Shown in pieces: positions 11,514 through 22,718 of a DNA stretch of 64,000 nucleotides. Every line of letters starts with the position of its first letter. Within the stretch, counting starts at the first letter, position 1. The stretch is from positions 186,001 to 250,000 of the forward strand of contig CAWUCO010000289.1 in the NCBI GenBank assembly GCA_963920705.1, in the 5' to 3' direction. The stretch comes from Odiellus spinosus. Its lineage: Eukaryota; Arthropoda; Arachnida; Opiliones; Phalangiidae. The position numbers were made by a program, and so were the translations under genes. The notes beneath the pieces were generated by a model. That model did no database searches, was not told where the DNA came from, and saw nothing but the letters and a program-made list of their open reading frames with translations.

Positions 11514-12710
11514 TTAGTCCGAATCACTGTCCGACTCTACCATGGACATTTTCGGGAGGTTTGCGCACTCTTCGGTACACATGCAAGCGTCAGTGCACTC
11601 TAATACATTTTTGCGGCAAGAATAATTTCCCTTGCATGAGCTCTTGCAGGCACATTTTAAAAATTCCAGAATGGCCTCTGGGGCTGGAAGCTCAAAACAC
11701 GGAATTTTCTTTGAAGCTGTTAATTTCATGTCATTTTCCCACCCGAAATATAGTGAAGACGGAATGTCAGGTTCCCTGTATTTTGAACATTTCCAAATTA
11801 TAGTCATGTAATGAGCCCTTAAGATGTGGGGCCTCATTGCGCCTCTTGTGGAGGGAAGATTTTCCCCTTGTAAACCGCTGGATGAGTATAGTTTACAGCG
11901 AAAATCTTCAACGCTCTTCTCTTCCATCTTAGAATTATATAATTTACAGAGGTATCGTAGAAGATTGTCTTCAGTTTCTTGATTGCCTATGGCCGTTGAT
12001 GCCCCAAGGCAAGAGAGCGCTTCAAGCATTTTGTCACCCCATTTTAGAATTTCTTTTATGGACTTTTCTTTAGAGCGGGCGAAAAACCATCCTGTCATAT
12101 CATATCCAGTGAACGCGTGAAAACCAAGTGTGGCGTTGGCATGCATAATTCCAAGAGCTTTATGTATGGCTGATACTCGTAAAACCGTTTTTTAATTTTC
12201 CACCTTTAATAAAGAACAATTTGGAAGTGAAGGGTAGAAGTATACCATAAGTAGCAACACATCGGTGTCAGGCGATTCGATGAAGAGATTAGCTGATTTG
12301 TTTACTCGTAAAGCGTGCAAAATTAAAAGAGTATCGGCTTCCTCGTGGGAATGAGTAGCGAGTGATGTATCCACAGGAGTGTTGCCTTTAGTCACTGTTC
12401 CGTAAGATAAAAATAGTTTCTTGACACCTAGATTTGAAGCCTTTTTACTGTAATTGTGAATTCAGCCAGATACTGAGTCAGTTCGGACTTTGTGCGTATT
12501 GACGAAAATGTGAAGGATATGTGTGCTATCTTTTATGTGGTAGTAAGTAGATTTTTCGGTTCCCTTCCTTCTGGTTTGCTCCTTGAGGGAAGCCTCTTTG
12601 TAGGTACCAAAGATTAATCGTATTTCATCGTAACGGACTGACATTTTACCTATGATGCCAACAAACGTATCTGCCAGATCCTTACAAGTTTTTATCTGTT
12701 TTATTCATTG
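11514..12710 (-). pseudogene. Academ-like transposase fragment A (XPG/PIN-like plus CXC end)
   Basis: Reading leftwards from about 12708: a segment with DEIRLIFG and SLKEQTRRK, then HEEADTLLILHA and SPDTDVLLL (12200-12395), then HAFTGYDMTG (about 12090), and a C-terminal cysteine cluster CKCACKSSC-like with CRK and CTDAC (about 11560-11660), ending in a Ser-Asp tail. The order matches the second half of the 15.6-19.9-kb protein. The acidic DTDV and G(C/Y)D motifs resemble XPG/FEN-type nucleases. Frame changes occur near 12460 and 12190. The N-terminal half and clear TIRs are missing. It is diverged from copy B, so it is a separate lineage. Naming it Academ is from memory of that superfamily's XPG-nuclease plus cysteine-rich design. 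Confidence 0.65.
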
Positions 12711-12754
12711 ATTGTACAGCCGCCATCCCATCTATTACAAGTTGGGAAACCAAA

Positions 12755-13220
12755 ATAATACCTCCCCGACAACCATGTGATGTTAACTAACCTAACCTTA
12801 CCTAAAATATTAAAATTTATGGCATTTGTGGAAGACGAAGATTGAAAGCAAAAAGAAATAATATCTCAATTAAACACTAAATATATTAAACCAATAATTC
12901 AGATCAAAAATATACTTCTTATCAAGATAAATTTGAATGCAAAAGAATCAAACTTAATTCAAAATAAAATTTTGAGAACCAGAGTCGGAAAAAAATTTGC
13001 TGAATAATGAATTAATTTTAATATAAATGTGTATCGAGTAAAATAAGCAAGGTCAAGGTTCTTCTTTTAAAACCATATAATAATTTTGAAGGCTCTAGAG
13101 TTTTTGCAGACCAAGTAACGCCAATAGGCAAAATATTATATCACATTGAACCTATAAGCATTTCTTCAGTATACCAACACAACCCTAAATAATTCTCTAC
13201 TTAAAACCAAACCTAACTAG
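12755..13220 (+). repeat. Direct repeat copy 1
   Basis: Contains CAAGGTCAAGGTTCTTCTTT, AGACCAAGTAACG and CATTGAACCTATA, repeated at 13674-13830. The start (ACCTCCCCGAC, then CTAACCTAACC) also resembles the outer end of the giant inverted repeat at 46200-46270. An inverted relative lies at 21880-22335. Confidence 0.7.
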
Positions 13221-13429
13221 AGAAAAAAAGGAAAATAAATAAGATATAACCACATAGATTTCAAGATAAATAATCCAGTCCATAATTCAGTATTAAAACA
13301 AAAAAGTCAGAATTAAGACAACTGAAATTAGCAACCTTTGGTAATATGTAAAATAGCCCTTACACGAACAATTTAAGTAAAGCAAATTATCAAATAAACG
13401 CCAAATAAGTCAATTAATTAAAATGAAAA

Positions 13430-13930
13430 ATATTAATCTTACCACTACCAAATAGCGGGCAGAAAACACAGACATCAAGATAACATTAGCAAAATTAATT
13501 TTCAACACCGGTAATCCTGAGAACTAGGTTCTACAAAATCTTCCTGAATAATAAATTTATTTTAATCTAAAAAATATAAAATCTTAAAAAAATATATATA
13601 CAAATAACATATTGATAAACCAATTAAAATTAGATGCGAAAAACATTTAATCTCGATATGAGATTAAATACACAAGGTCAAGGTTCTTCTTTTAAAACCA
13701 TATCAGAATTTTGACGGTTGTAGAGTATTTGTAGACCAAGTAACGTGAAAAGGCAAAATGTTATATCACATTGAACCTATACATGGCTTCAGTATACAAC
13801 ACAACCCTAATAAACCTATCAATAAACAACTAACGCATTGGCTTTCCGTATATCAGGTTAAACTAAAAATTACGATGTAAAATTTCGCTTATTTGCGCTA
13901 CTCGGTCTACATATACTCTACTTGTCTGTA
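13430..13930 (+). repeat. Direct repeat copy 2, about 630 bp downstream
   Basis: Same order of motifs as copy 1, and it extends further right through CTTTCCGTATATCAGGTTAA and GCTACTCGGTCTA. This extension matches the inverted copy at 21880-22010. Confidence 0.7.
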
Positions 13931-14711
13931 CAGAAAGTTTTAAGTAACCTTTTTTTAAGTTAACCTTCTTTGTGGATTAAGGCTGTGAGTGAAGAGTAAA
14001 ATTACACCAAGTTGGGAAACAACGTCATATGACGACAAACTAACTAGAATATTTTTCAAAATATTTAAGGCCTGGTTCTTCGCGCGACTTTCGTCGATTT
14101 GCCGGAAATGGGCGCTTGTCTCATAGCCGCGCCGCCATCTTTTTGCAGTAACAGGTTGCCAGACTATTTCTAATTTTATTTCCCACAAACCAAATTCAAG
14201 TTGTTAGTCCAACAGCTCCGATATGATAAAATATAGGAGGCGTTGGTTAGTCTGTCGCTATATTCACACTACAAAAAGATGGCGGACGATCACGTGACAA
14301 AAGTTTTCCCCGCCAAAATTTCGCGAGGGTCTCTAGACTTCTGGTTTTGGAAATCGACCAGGACTATACTGCAAATCCAGCGCTTCTCCTGACACACGCG
14401 AAATTTAAACCCTCGCGCGAGTTTCAAGCATATTTGATTTCTCGAACAACTTCAATGTGCATCCGCTTATAGAATTTTTGCAACTTGTCGAGTGTAAACC
14501 GGCTCGATCTTTTCGCGGGATCACAGTTGCGAAGTTTGTACAACTTAAAGCAAGTTCGCAAATCGAACAAGTACTCTAGTGAACTAATTGCAGACCGGAA
14601 GTGTGTGGCGGCTTATTGAACTTGCCTACCTTAATTACCGTATAGCCTATCCTAGTAGTAGGAATGGGGCTGCTATTGAGTAGTTGTCCATTTATTAAAG
14701 TCTGGGTCTAT
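13931..14711. other. Moderately GC-rich unassigned DNA left of the Academ-like element
   Basis: No gene recognised. CCGCCATCTTTTTG near 14126 and CAAAAAGATGGCGG near 14270 form an inverted pair about 130 bp apart. Several CGCGA-rich patches stand out against the AT-rich surroundings. Confidence 0.4.
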
Positions 14712-14713
14712 TA

Positions 14714-15217
14714 GTACAGGTATTCTAGCCCAAAAAAAGGGAGAACCCGGAACAAATTAGAACGGTTACGAAAATTTCCATACTTATAGAATCGAATGCG
14801 CTCTTTAACGTGGTGAGGTCTCCCAATCTCGCAGGCGTGGGGAAAATCCGCCATCTTGGAAAATGGCCGCCAAAATTACTAAAAATATGCATAACTTTAG
14901 ATGTAATTATCGGATTGACTGATAGTTAAGCTCAAAATGTAGCTTAATAAACTCCGCACAAAATTTGTTCTATGCATGTTTAGCGTTTATCAAACCGTAA
15001 GCTCGCAAACATGCATTGAAACTGGTGAAATTGATAAATTTAGGGAAATATGACGTTTCCGCGGAAAACCATTTAAGATTTTGTTATAATTTCGCTGTTT
15101 CAATAATAGGACGCGTTTTTCTAAGTATGTTGCCTTTAAAACGTTTAATGAAGAGAAAATATTCCGCCATTTTGGAAAATGGCGACCAAAATTATAAAAA
15201 CTTCATAAAATAACCAG
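14714..15217 (+). repeat. Left TIR of the Academ-like element
   Basis: Pairs with 20201-20694. It holds two diverged units, each with CCGCCATNTTGGAAAATGGC followed by an A-rich patch; related ATCAAACCG...GCAAACATGC blocks occur at about 14987 and 15278, giving sub-terminal direct repeats about 290-310 bp apart. The GCCATTTTGGAAAATGGC core is nearly palindromic and could be a protein binding site. Confidence 0.9.
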
Positions 15218-15423
15218 ATGAACTTAAAAATGATTGTTTGTATATAGTATCATTCGTTTGTTATATGAATTTTGAACGTTAATCAAACCGAAGCTGGCAA
15301 ACATGCCTTAATAATTTCCAAAACTTAATAATGCTCTAATATAGCAATATATATTAATTTCTTTGTAAAACAATTCGAAAATATTTATTTGCAAACTATC
15401 GTTACATTTAAATTTACAGTTAA

Positions 15424-15566
15424 TGTAAATGTTATCATTATATAATGTAAATGTTATCATTATATAATGTAAAGGTTATCATTATATAATGTAAATGTTA
15501 TCATTATATAATGTAAATGTTATAATTATATAATCTAAATGTTATCATTATATAATGTAAATGTTT
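15424..15566 (+). repeat. 22-bp tandem array inside the Academ-like element
   Basis: About 6.5 copies of a unit with TGTAAATGTTATCATTATAT, ending one base from the stop codon of the transposase gene on the minus strand. Confidence 0.9.
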
Positions 15567-18500
15567 TTAAATGTCTAAATTGTCCATCTCGCCATCTAGA
15601 TAAAAATCTCTGCAGTCATTTGTGCATGAAATACCGTGACACATCAGACTTGTTTTTCGACATTCGCATTTTTCGTCGCAACTACCCTTACACTTGCAAG
15701 AAATCATATTTAAAATTTCGCTCGGGGCAGGTTGACGAGTGGTTATTACTGGGCGCAACACGTGGCCGACTCTTTTCCACCCCCAATCTTCTGCATTTAT
15801 GTCGTTGCCAAGCCACGTTTGGACTTGGTGGTAGACTCTTTGCATGTGTTGGCTAGCAGCTGCACTTGTGGGTGGAAGACTTGCCAGTTCAAATGAGCTA
15901 CTTATCGGTGAATTTCTGGTGGCCTTTGTAAATACAACGTAGCGTTGCTCATTTAAGGTACTACTTTTAATTGCACCGTATAAGGACAGCAAGAAATATT
16001 CTCCTACAGTAGTTATTTCTGCGATACTAGCTCCAGGCTGATTAAAAATCAAAACTTTTTGACGGAGATCTTCGTTTTGTTTTAGTATTTTGAAAGCTTT
16101 TTTTTTCCTTGGCGATAAAGGGCAGATGTAGTATCGCAACCCGTTGCAGCATGGAGAAAGAGTAAAACATGTTCTCCAAGTTCTTTTTTTATTGCCTTGA
16201 TGTCAAAGATTTTCGTTGGAGAGTTTCCTTGCTGTTGTTTTACCAAAAATAAAGAATTTTGATTTTCGGTATCAGCGAGAACTATCAAAATTACAAGCAC
16301 GTCTGTGTCTTCTGCGATGACAGCAATAGTTTTGTAATTTTTGCATTTTCCAAAGTCAAGCGCTGTTTTTGCTATAAGAACGTCAGCGTCACTTTTTGCT
16401 TGAATGGCTCTAAGACCAGATGATTGAAATCTAGTAATAAGATGGTGTATCAAGGACTCTTTGTTTTACGAATTTTTAAGGAATGCGTCTTGAGAAGTCG
16501 TTGCGAGGTTATTTTCTTCTATTTTGATATCCGGGGCCATTGATTTTGCTTGCCTTCTCCTATCTTCCTCTCCTTTCGTGGTTAAATCATTTGAATAGCC
16601 GTCAAAAACTACAGTTGTAGTTTCACCGTAGTGGTTTTTAACATAATCTACGTACAGGTTGATGGTTGAAGATATTCCCGTATGTGCAAGGGCGAGGCCA
16701 CACTACACGATGAAGCAGAAATCCACCATCCACTACCACTTGTTTATAAACCATCTCTTTAGTTATTATTAAAGGACTAACATCCTCAAGAAGATGATAC
16801 AGGGTTGCTTTGTTTGTCTTTCGAAATGAGAACTCATCAAACATAGATGGAGCGACCGGAGAAAGTTCATATGACATGCAGTTTTTTAAATCAGCTCCTC
16901 GTTGTAACGCGCAGGCTATTCTTCTAAACAATTGTTGTGGGTTCACAACAATATCCTCTCCGTCAAAGTTTAATACGTTTTTCATTCCCGCTAGTGGTTT
17001 CACTTTGTCATTTCTCTTAAGTTTAGCTTCCAGAAACGACTTCCCGACCATTCTTTCCATTGAAATTTTCCCAATTTCTACAGCAGAATCGCAATTTACA
17101 GTCTCATCAGCTACAGCACCGGAAGCCAGAGACACCAACGAATTCTCGTACTTGAATGGTGTGTGATCTCTTAGCCATCCATAAAACTTCTTAGCGTCTG
17201 TCGCGTCGCGTACTTGTCGTGATTCTCGAATCTCTACATGTTGTTCTGACGTTGTTGCGCAAACGCCACAGTAGTCTTCCAAAGCTTCACTGAGCTGCAG
17301 ACACACCGGAATAGTTAGGATCCATCGAGCGAGTGTGCTTTCGCTCAAACCGCGACCCCTTGTTAGTCCACCAGACGTTTTCATTGATCGCATTAGAACT
17401 AACTCAATTGTCATGTCCGACCAAATACCAGACCACATTTTGTCGGATCGTCTAACGGTAAAAAATCCCAATTGTCCAAAGTTAATGTACTCTTCTTCAC
17501 TCATTATAGTAGATAATTGAGACATCGTTTGTACATATAACTGAGTAGATTTCTCGTAAGCAAGGTGAGCGGCTGCGTGTAAATATGGCAACATTTGTTT
17601 AAGACAATATAAGTGTAGATCTCAGTTTCCTGTCCGTTCAGCTCTAACAAATAGTCGCATTATTTCAACCTGGTCAAAATAATCGAGCCACAATTTTCCT
17701 GTGCGACCAAAATTTTTGAATTCTTTCTTTTGAGTCTCAAATGCTGATAATAAACTCATTATTTCTTTTGTTCTTCGAACATCGTCAGTGCTTACAGCAT
17801 TTTGCATTATATCACGGTGGATTTCTTTAATTTTATTCTGTAAGTCTTCTTTGATGATCGGCATGGATTCAAGAATAATCTGACCGATTGCCTTTTGCGC
17901 CAGGAAGTGAGCCCGAAGTGCCCGGGAATAGGCATGTCCATTAAGCATGTGAGGCACTGACGCTTTGGCGTAAACGGTTTCCCACATTTCAGAAATTCCA
18001 CTACCAGCCATTATATAGCCCACAGCACCCATAAACGACATAAGGGTGTGAAATCCCCCAAGTCAAACTATTACCGATGACAATTTCTCGGGCAACCCCA
18101 AAACCATCTCTACCGCTTTAATGTATAGTGGTTGATCAAACGTAACTACACAAGATTTCAGGTCATATCGATGGCATTGGTCGACGGCAAGAGAAGTGTA
18201 AATTGTTGTCAAGTTCGACGGATTTAAGTTAATAAATGGCAGTATGATTACTTTGCTTATAGCGTAATTATTTTCACACTTTGAACTTAATTGCATGTAA
18301 CCATTCCATTCTGGGCTAGGACTTGGCTGCTTCAATATATATCCACACATCCATATGAAGTCAAGTAATTTGGCATTTTCAAGCTCTGTAGGAATAGCGT
18401 CTTCCGATAATAAGGTTTTTACGATAATTTTGCTGAGACCGGATGTACTAGGCTTTTCATAGGGTATGATATTAACTTTTCCAAATGATCCAATAACGCT

Positions 18501-19905
18501 ATCTGGAATATCTTCTACTGTTCGTGACATTTTTAAAGTGGTCTTAACAGCGGAAGAAGGTGTAACACACATTATTCCTCCCATGGAATGGAAGGTTCCT
18601 AATCCGTCAAGGGTTCGAATATTAACGTCCGCATTGTCAAAAACAAATTGTTTAAACGAACAGTCCAAAAAACTCATTAGACACCAAAATACTGTTCTCA
18701 AATTTCGTTACTTCCGTGTAGGATGAACAGAAACCTAGATGGGATATTATGTCAATTACGTAACGCGACCCGATCTGCTTGTGGAGATGAACGGCTAAGC
18801 CCAACTGAATAGGGGATATGAAAGAACGTGGCCTTGTAACCGCTACTCTAGCGTGCCCAATGCTGTTAAGCTTAACGTGGCTTGATCTCGAAACGTTTTT
18901 TTTCCCCGACACTTCTTTTAAAAATAAGTCCAAAGTTATTGGAATTAGGTTAGCTGAACCGTTTCTTATCTCTTCTTCCGAGGGATATTCTTCCAGATTG
19001 TAAACGCGAGTTTGAATATCCTCTCTAATAATTTTCGCAGCAGCTTCTACGATTCGCATTCTTTCGTCTTGCTCATTCAATTTTCTGCTAGAATACCAAG
19101 TATTCGATATTATCTTATACGCCTGATCTTTCAAACTAATTATGTTATCTTTTCCAATAAGTTCAGATATTGTAATTTGTTTCCCATAACGTCGGATGAG
19201 TCTTTGTTTTAAATACTTCGTACAGTAAGGCTCCACTCCTTCATTACAAAATTCCTTAAAACGTTTCTCTAATTCTGTCATAGAATACTGGCACTCATTG
19301 TTACCATCAAGGTAGGCACAAAGAGATATGAAAGCTTCTTCTCGTTCGGCATTTACTCCCCGACCGATTTTCTTTTTCTCAGTATTTTCAGTTAAAAATT
19401 TTGTATAGCAAGTTTTATGGTAGCGCGCTTCAGCAGCTACAAGATCTATGATATTTTCAACACGGACTAGTACGACCCGCGACCACTCATCATTTCGATC
19501 TTTTGATCTTTTAATTAGTGTTGATTTTATTTAAATTGTTTCAACCAAATGCACAATACCTTTAATTCTCGATGGATGTTTTTCATCGGGGACTGCATTA
19601 TTTCCCCAGAGTAAACAATTTGTTTTAAACTCGAACGAATGAACCTCGGATCTCAACAATTTATCCTTGGTTGGTTCCTTTGTCATGGAGCTACCATCGT
19701 CTAGAAATTTCACAATATTTTCCTCTCGCGTATAGTGTTTTCGACAAGCTTCGTGCAAACGAACTGATGTAAGGTGTTCAAGACGCTCGTGTAGTCCATC
19801 TTTTCTCCTCAAACTTGCATTAACGACAGTTTGGAGACCCTTTGTAACTAGAACAGTTTTTTTATTCCCAAAATCCGAACTACATATCAGACAAACTACT
19901 TCCAT
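15567..19905 (-). pseudogene. Academ-like transposase with PIN/XPG-like nuclease and CXC finger
   Basis: One protein of about 1,400 residues can be followed leftwards from ATG 19905. The N-terminal region starts VVCLICSSDFG and has RLHEACRKHYT, a zinc-ribbon-like pattern. Next come EARYHKTCYTKF, LGFCSSYTEV (about 18740), FVFDNADVNIRTLDGLGTFH (about 18620), GGFHTL, MLPYLHAAAHLAY, GGLTRGRG (about 17350), VVVDGGFLLHR and VVFDGY. The late part has SDADVL, EDTDVLVIL and HAATGCDTTSALY, whose acidic residues and GCD-hairpin resemble XPG/FEN nucleases. It ends in a cysteine cluster CKCKGSCDEKCECRK. Breaks: TAA 19531-19533 (perhaps intronic), shift at T6 18666-18671, TGA 18063-18065, TGA 17622-17624, shift near 16700, TAA 16466-16468, shift at T9 16098-16106. 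Function is by family resemblance. Confidence 0.75.
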
Positions 19906-20200
19906 ACTTGTTTTAATAAATATATAATATGACTAACGGCTAAAAACAACAACATTCGACTGAGCCTTTTTCTCATTTCTGACAAAATTTTAATGCATTT
20001 CCTTGAACCTTCGAGCTGGTCATTTTACTAGAGGCAGAAAGAAAACAAAACCGACCTTCGAACGGGTTCGTAACTATACGCTAAATTCCCTGAGGCTATA
20101 TGTGTAAGAGCTCTCTGCTTTAAAATTGTACCAAAATATTTGTATGGGTTAAAACTGGTAGCAAATGAACTTAAATAACTATACTACATTTTAAGTATAC

Positions 20201-20694
20201 CTGGTTATGTTATGAAGTTTTTATAATTTTGGTCGCCATTTTCCAAAATGGCGGAATATTTTCTCTTCATTAAACGTTTTAAAGACAACAATACTTAGAA
20301 AACGCGTCCTATTATTGAAACAGCGAAATTATAACAAAATCTTAAATGGTTTTCCGCGGAAACTTCATATTTCCCTAAATTTATCAATTTCACCAGTTTC
20401 AATGCATGTTTGCGAGCTTACGGTTTGATAAACGCTAAACATGCATAGAACAAATTTTGTGCGGAGTGTCTTAAGCTACATTTTGAGCCTAACTATCAGT
20501 CAATTCGATAATTACATCTAAAGTTATGTATAGTTTTAGTAATTTTGGCGGCCATTTTCCAAGATGGCGGATTTTCCCCACGCCTGCGAGATTGGGAGAC
20601 CTCACCACGTTAAAGAACGCATTCGATTCTATAAGTATGGAAATTTTCGTAACCGTTCTAATTTGTTCCGGGTCAAACCTTAGAATGCCTGTAC
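20201..20694 (-). repeat. Right TIR of the Academ-like element
   Basis: Complement of 14714-15217. A few substitutions and short indels separate the arms; the outer 40 bases differ more (AGCCCAAAAAAAGGGAG in the left arm is shorter on the right). Confidence 0.9.
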
Positions 20695-20758
20695 TATAAG
20701 CAGTACTTTGACCTCTGTCCTAATTTTGGTATATTTACGTTCATCTTCTGGCCTTTTT

Positions 20759-20790
20759 ACCTCCCCGAGTGAACTAGTTCACGGGGAGGT
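20759..20790. repeat. Hairpin repeat, copy 2
   Basis: ACCTCCCCG...TGAACTAGTTCA...CGGGGAGGT, a near-perfect 32-base palindrome followed on the right by a GT-rich tract (TGTCAGTCTGTGTGTCTGTG). Copy 3 at 29839-29872 has the same hairpin and a CA-rich tract on the mirrored side, so both belong to one dispersed repeat. Confidence 0.8.
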
Positions 20791-20879
20791 ATTACGTTCG
20801 TCGTGTCAGTCTGTGTGTCTGTGTGTGTGTTTGTGGCTTCCGGTGTACACAATTTCCGGTGTAACCGGATATCACGTGA

Positions 20880-21720
20880 CCTTAATAATCGGATCAAAAG
20901 TCTAGTGACGTAATCATGCCTTCTTATCGTTCAATTCCGTTCAACGGGAATTCCTATAATCTGGCTGCCAAATTGAGCTTCAGGTGTCGTGCAATATTAT
21001 GCAACCGGACGTCTCCCATTGCATATTATCACCTTCCACCATCCACATCATGGTCGAACCTCGATGCCGGACAGTTGAAGGCGATTATAGCCAATGGGAC
21101 GTCTCCCACTGTTATAATTACCTCCGACCATCCACACACCAAGGTCCAACCTCCAGTTTCCGATCTCAGCGGGCCATACTAGCGAGGCGTCCCTCACTAA
21201 TATGGTCCACGTCAACCATCCACTCTCCAAACATCGCCCCCCAAGGGTAAATTGACCGACACGTGAACACTCAATGCCAGAACCTTTGAGCTTTGATAAG
21301 GTGGGGTGTCCAACAGATCTTACCACAATCGGATACTATATAATGGCATTCGATTCGCTTTTATAGTCTCTTTGGAAGCGTAAAGTGTAAAGTTGCCTTA
21401 TGCTGGGATATCTTTTGGTGAATTGAAACGTAATATTAATTTAAAATGTAATTAAAAATATTACAATTGTTTCACTTAATCTAATTTATAATTTAGTTGA
21501 AAATTAAATTTAAAATTGGAGATAGTTTAGAAGATATTTAAGAAATAGTCCAAAATTTAAAGAAAAATGAGCGTTATGATACCAGCTAGAGTTGGCAGCA
21601 CGCGCTAAGCTATTTTCCATATACCATTTAGTTCAAAAAGCATAGGTATAACGGTACTCTAGGCTTAGGCTTGCTGCAAACTCAGGGTGGATTGAATATC
21701 TAATACAAGTTTTATACAAA
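20880..21720 (+). repeat. Dispersed repeat, same family as the giant inverted repeat arms
   Basis: Contains CGTTCAATTCCGTTCAACGG, GACGTCTCCCATTG, CGAGGCGTCCCTCACTAATA and further right CTAGGCTTAGGCTTGCTGCA. In inverted order these match 48960 back to 48110, and the middle part also matches 54110-54220. It is therefore a lone copy of part of the element at 46.2-56.0 kb. Confidence 0.85.
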
Positions 21721-21879
21721 TGTCTATACTCTTGTATATAATTTTGATAGATTGATTTAATTTTTTAGCTTAGCCACCGTTGTTAAAATTGTAGGTGTTT
21801 CTTTTATCATGGGATTGAATTTTTTAATTAGTTTATCGTTTCTCGGCGCATATATAAGCGCGAAATACTGATTCGGCCG

Positions 21880-22335
21880 TCATTTAATTGCGTATCTATA
21901 GACCGAGTATCACCAAAAACCGAAATTTTACGCCATAAGCCTTGTTTTAGCCTCACACGCGGAAAGATAATGTGTTTATTATTTATTGAATAGGTTTGCT
22001 TAGGATTGTGTCAACTATTCCGAAGTCATGCATATAAAGTTTTGCTTATTGACGTTACTTGGTTTACAAATACTCTAGTACCGTATTTCCCATATGGTTT
22101 TATCAGAGGAACCTTGACCTTTTTTTCTTTTTAATTGATTTTAATTCTTGAAAGACTTGCTTAATCCATAATTTATTTACTTCTTGATCAAGCTAGTTTA
22201 CATAAAAATTCCCTCTATGAAATTTTGGATTCTTCGAATTCAACTTATTCTCGGTAACAAATTAATTTTTCCTTTCAATTATTTAATTGATGTATTTAGT
22301 GTTTAATTGAGATATTCTTATTATATCTGTACCAA
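21880..22335 (-). repeat. Inverted copy of the 12.8-13.9-kb repeat
   Basis: Its complement carries ATATCTCAATTAAACACTAA, GGTCAAGGTTCCTCT, AACCAAGTAACGTC and ATACTCGGTCTATAGATAC in the same order as 12860-13930. The two sets therefore bracket the Academ-like element as a diverged outer inverted repeat. Confidence 0.7.
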
Positions 22336-22718
22336 ATATTTACTGAAGATTGCTATTTTCAATCGATTGAATTCTAATTTTGTTTCGATTTATTATTGAG
22401 TTTAGAATTGGAATAATTGTTGAAAAACAATGGTTATTTCCGATTCATTTTTTTTTTCTAAAGTTATAAATTTCTATTTTCGTAAAATATTATTTTACGC
22501 TTTACCGATTGAATTCTGATATATTTTTTGTTACTCAGTGTACGAGTTTAATGTTACTCTCTATTTTGTTTTTGTATTCGTTAGTAATTTATTTTACTTT
22601 GTGTTAAGAGTTATTTAACACTTTCTTGAGATTGTAGTTTTGAATTCATTCAACTTCGATTTGGATTTTTATTATTGCGTTTGGGTATTATTTACTTTAA
22701 AAATTTTAATCATAAAAA
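22336..22718. other. AT-rich leader before the repeat-protein fragment
   Basis: No gene recognised; T-rich, with many GAATTC-like hexamers. It may be the 5' flank or an intron of the coding fragment that follows. Confidence 0.3.

Larger units (their letters stand above)
14714..20694 (-). mobile_element. Academ-like DNA transposon B, about 6 kb with ~500-bp TIRs
   Basis: The ends GTACAGGTATTCTA (14714) and its complement (to 20694) open long terminal inverted repeats of about 504 and 494 bp, which are close to identical over long stretches. Both are flanked by TA (14712-14713, 20695-20696), with five-base flanks TATTA and TATAA, so the duplication may be TA or may have decayed. Between them lies one long minus-strand coding region (15567-19905). 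Long TIRs plus one large nuclease-type protein make this an autonomous-type element, now defective. Confidence 0.85.

Noticed and set aside
20916-21326. Several overlapping open frames of 88-92 codons
   Set aside because: The segment is a repeat copy with inverted relatives at 48.5 and 54.1 kb where the frames are not conserved.
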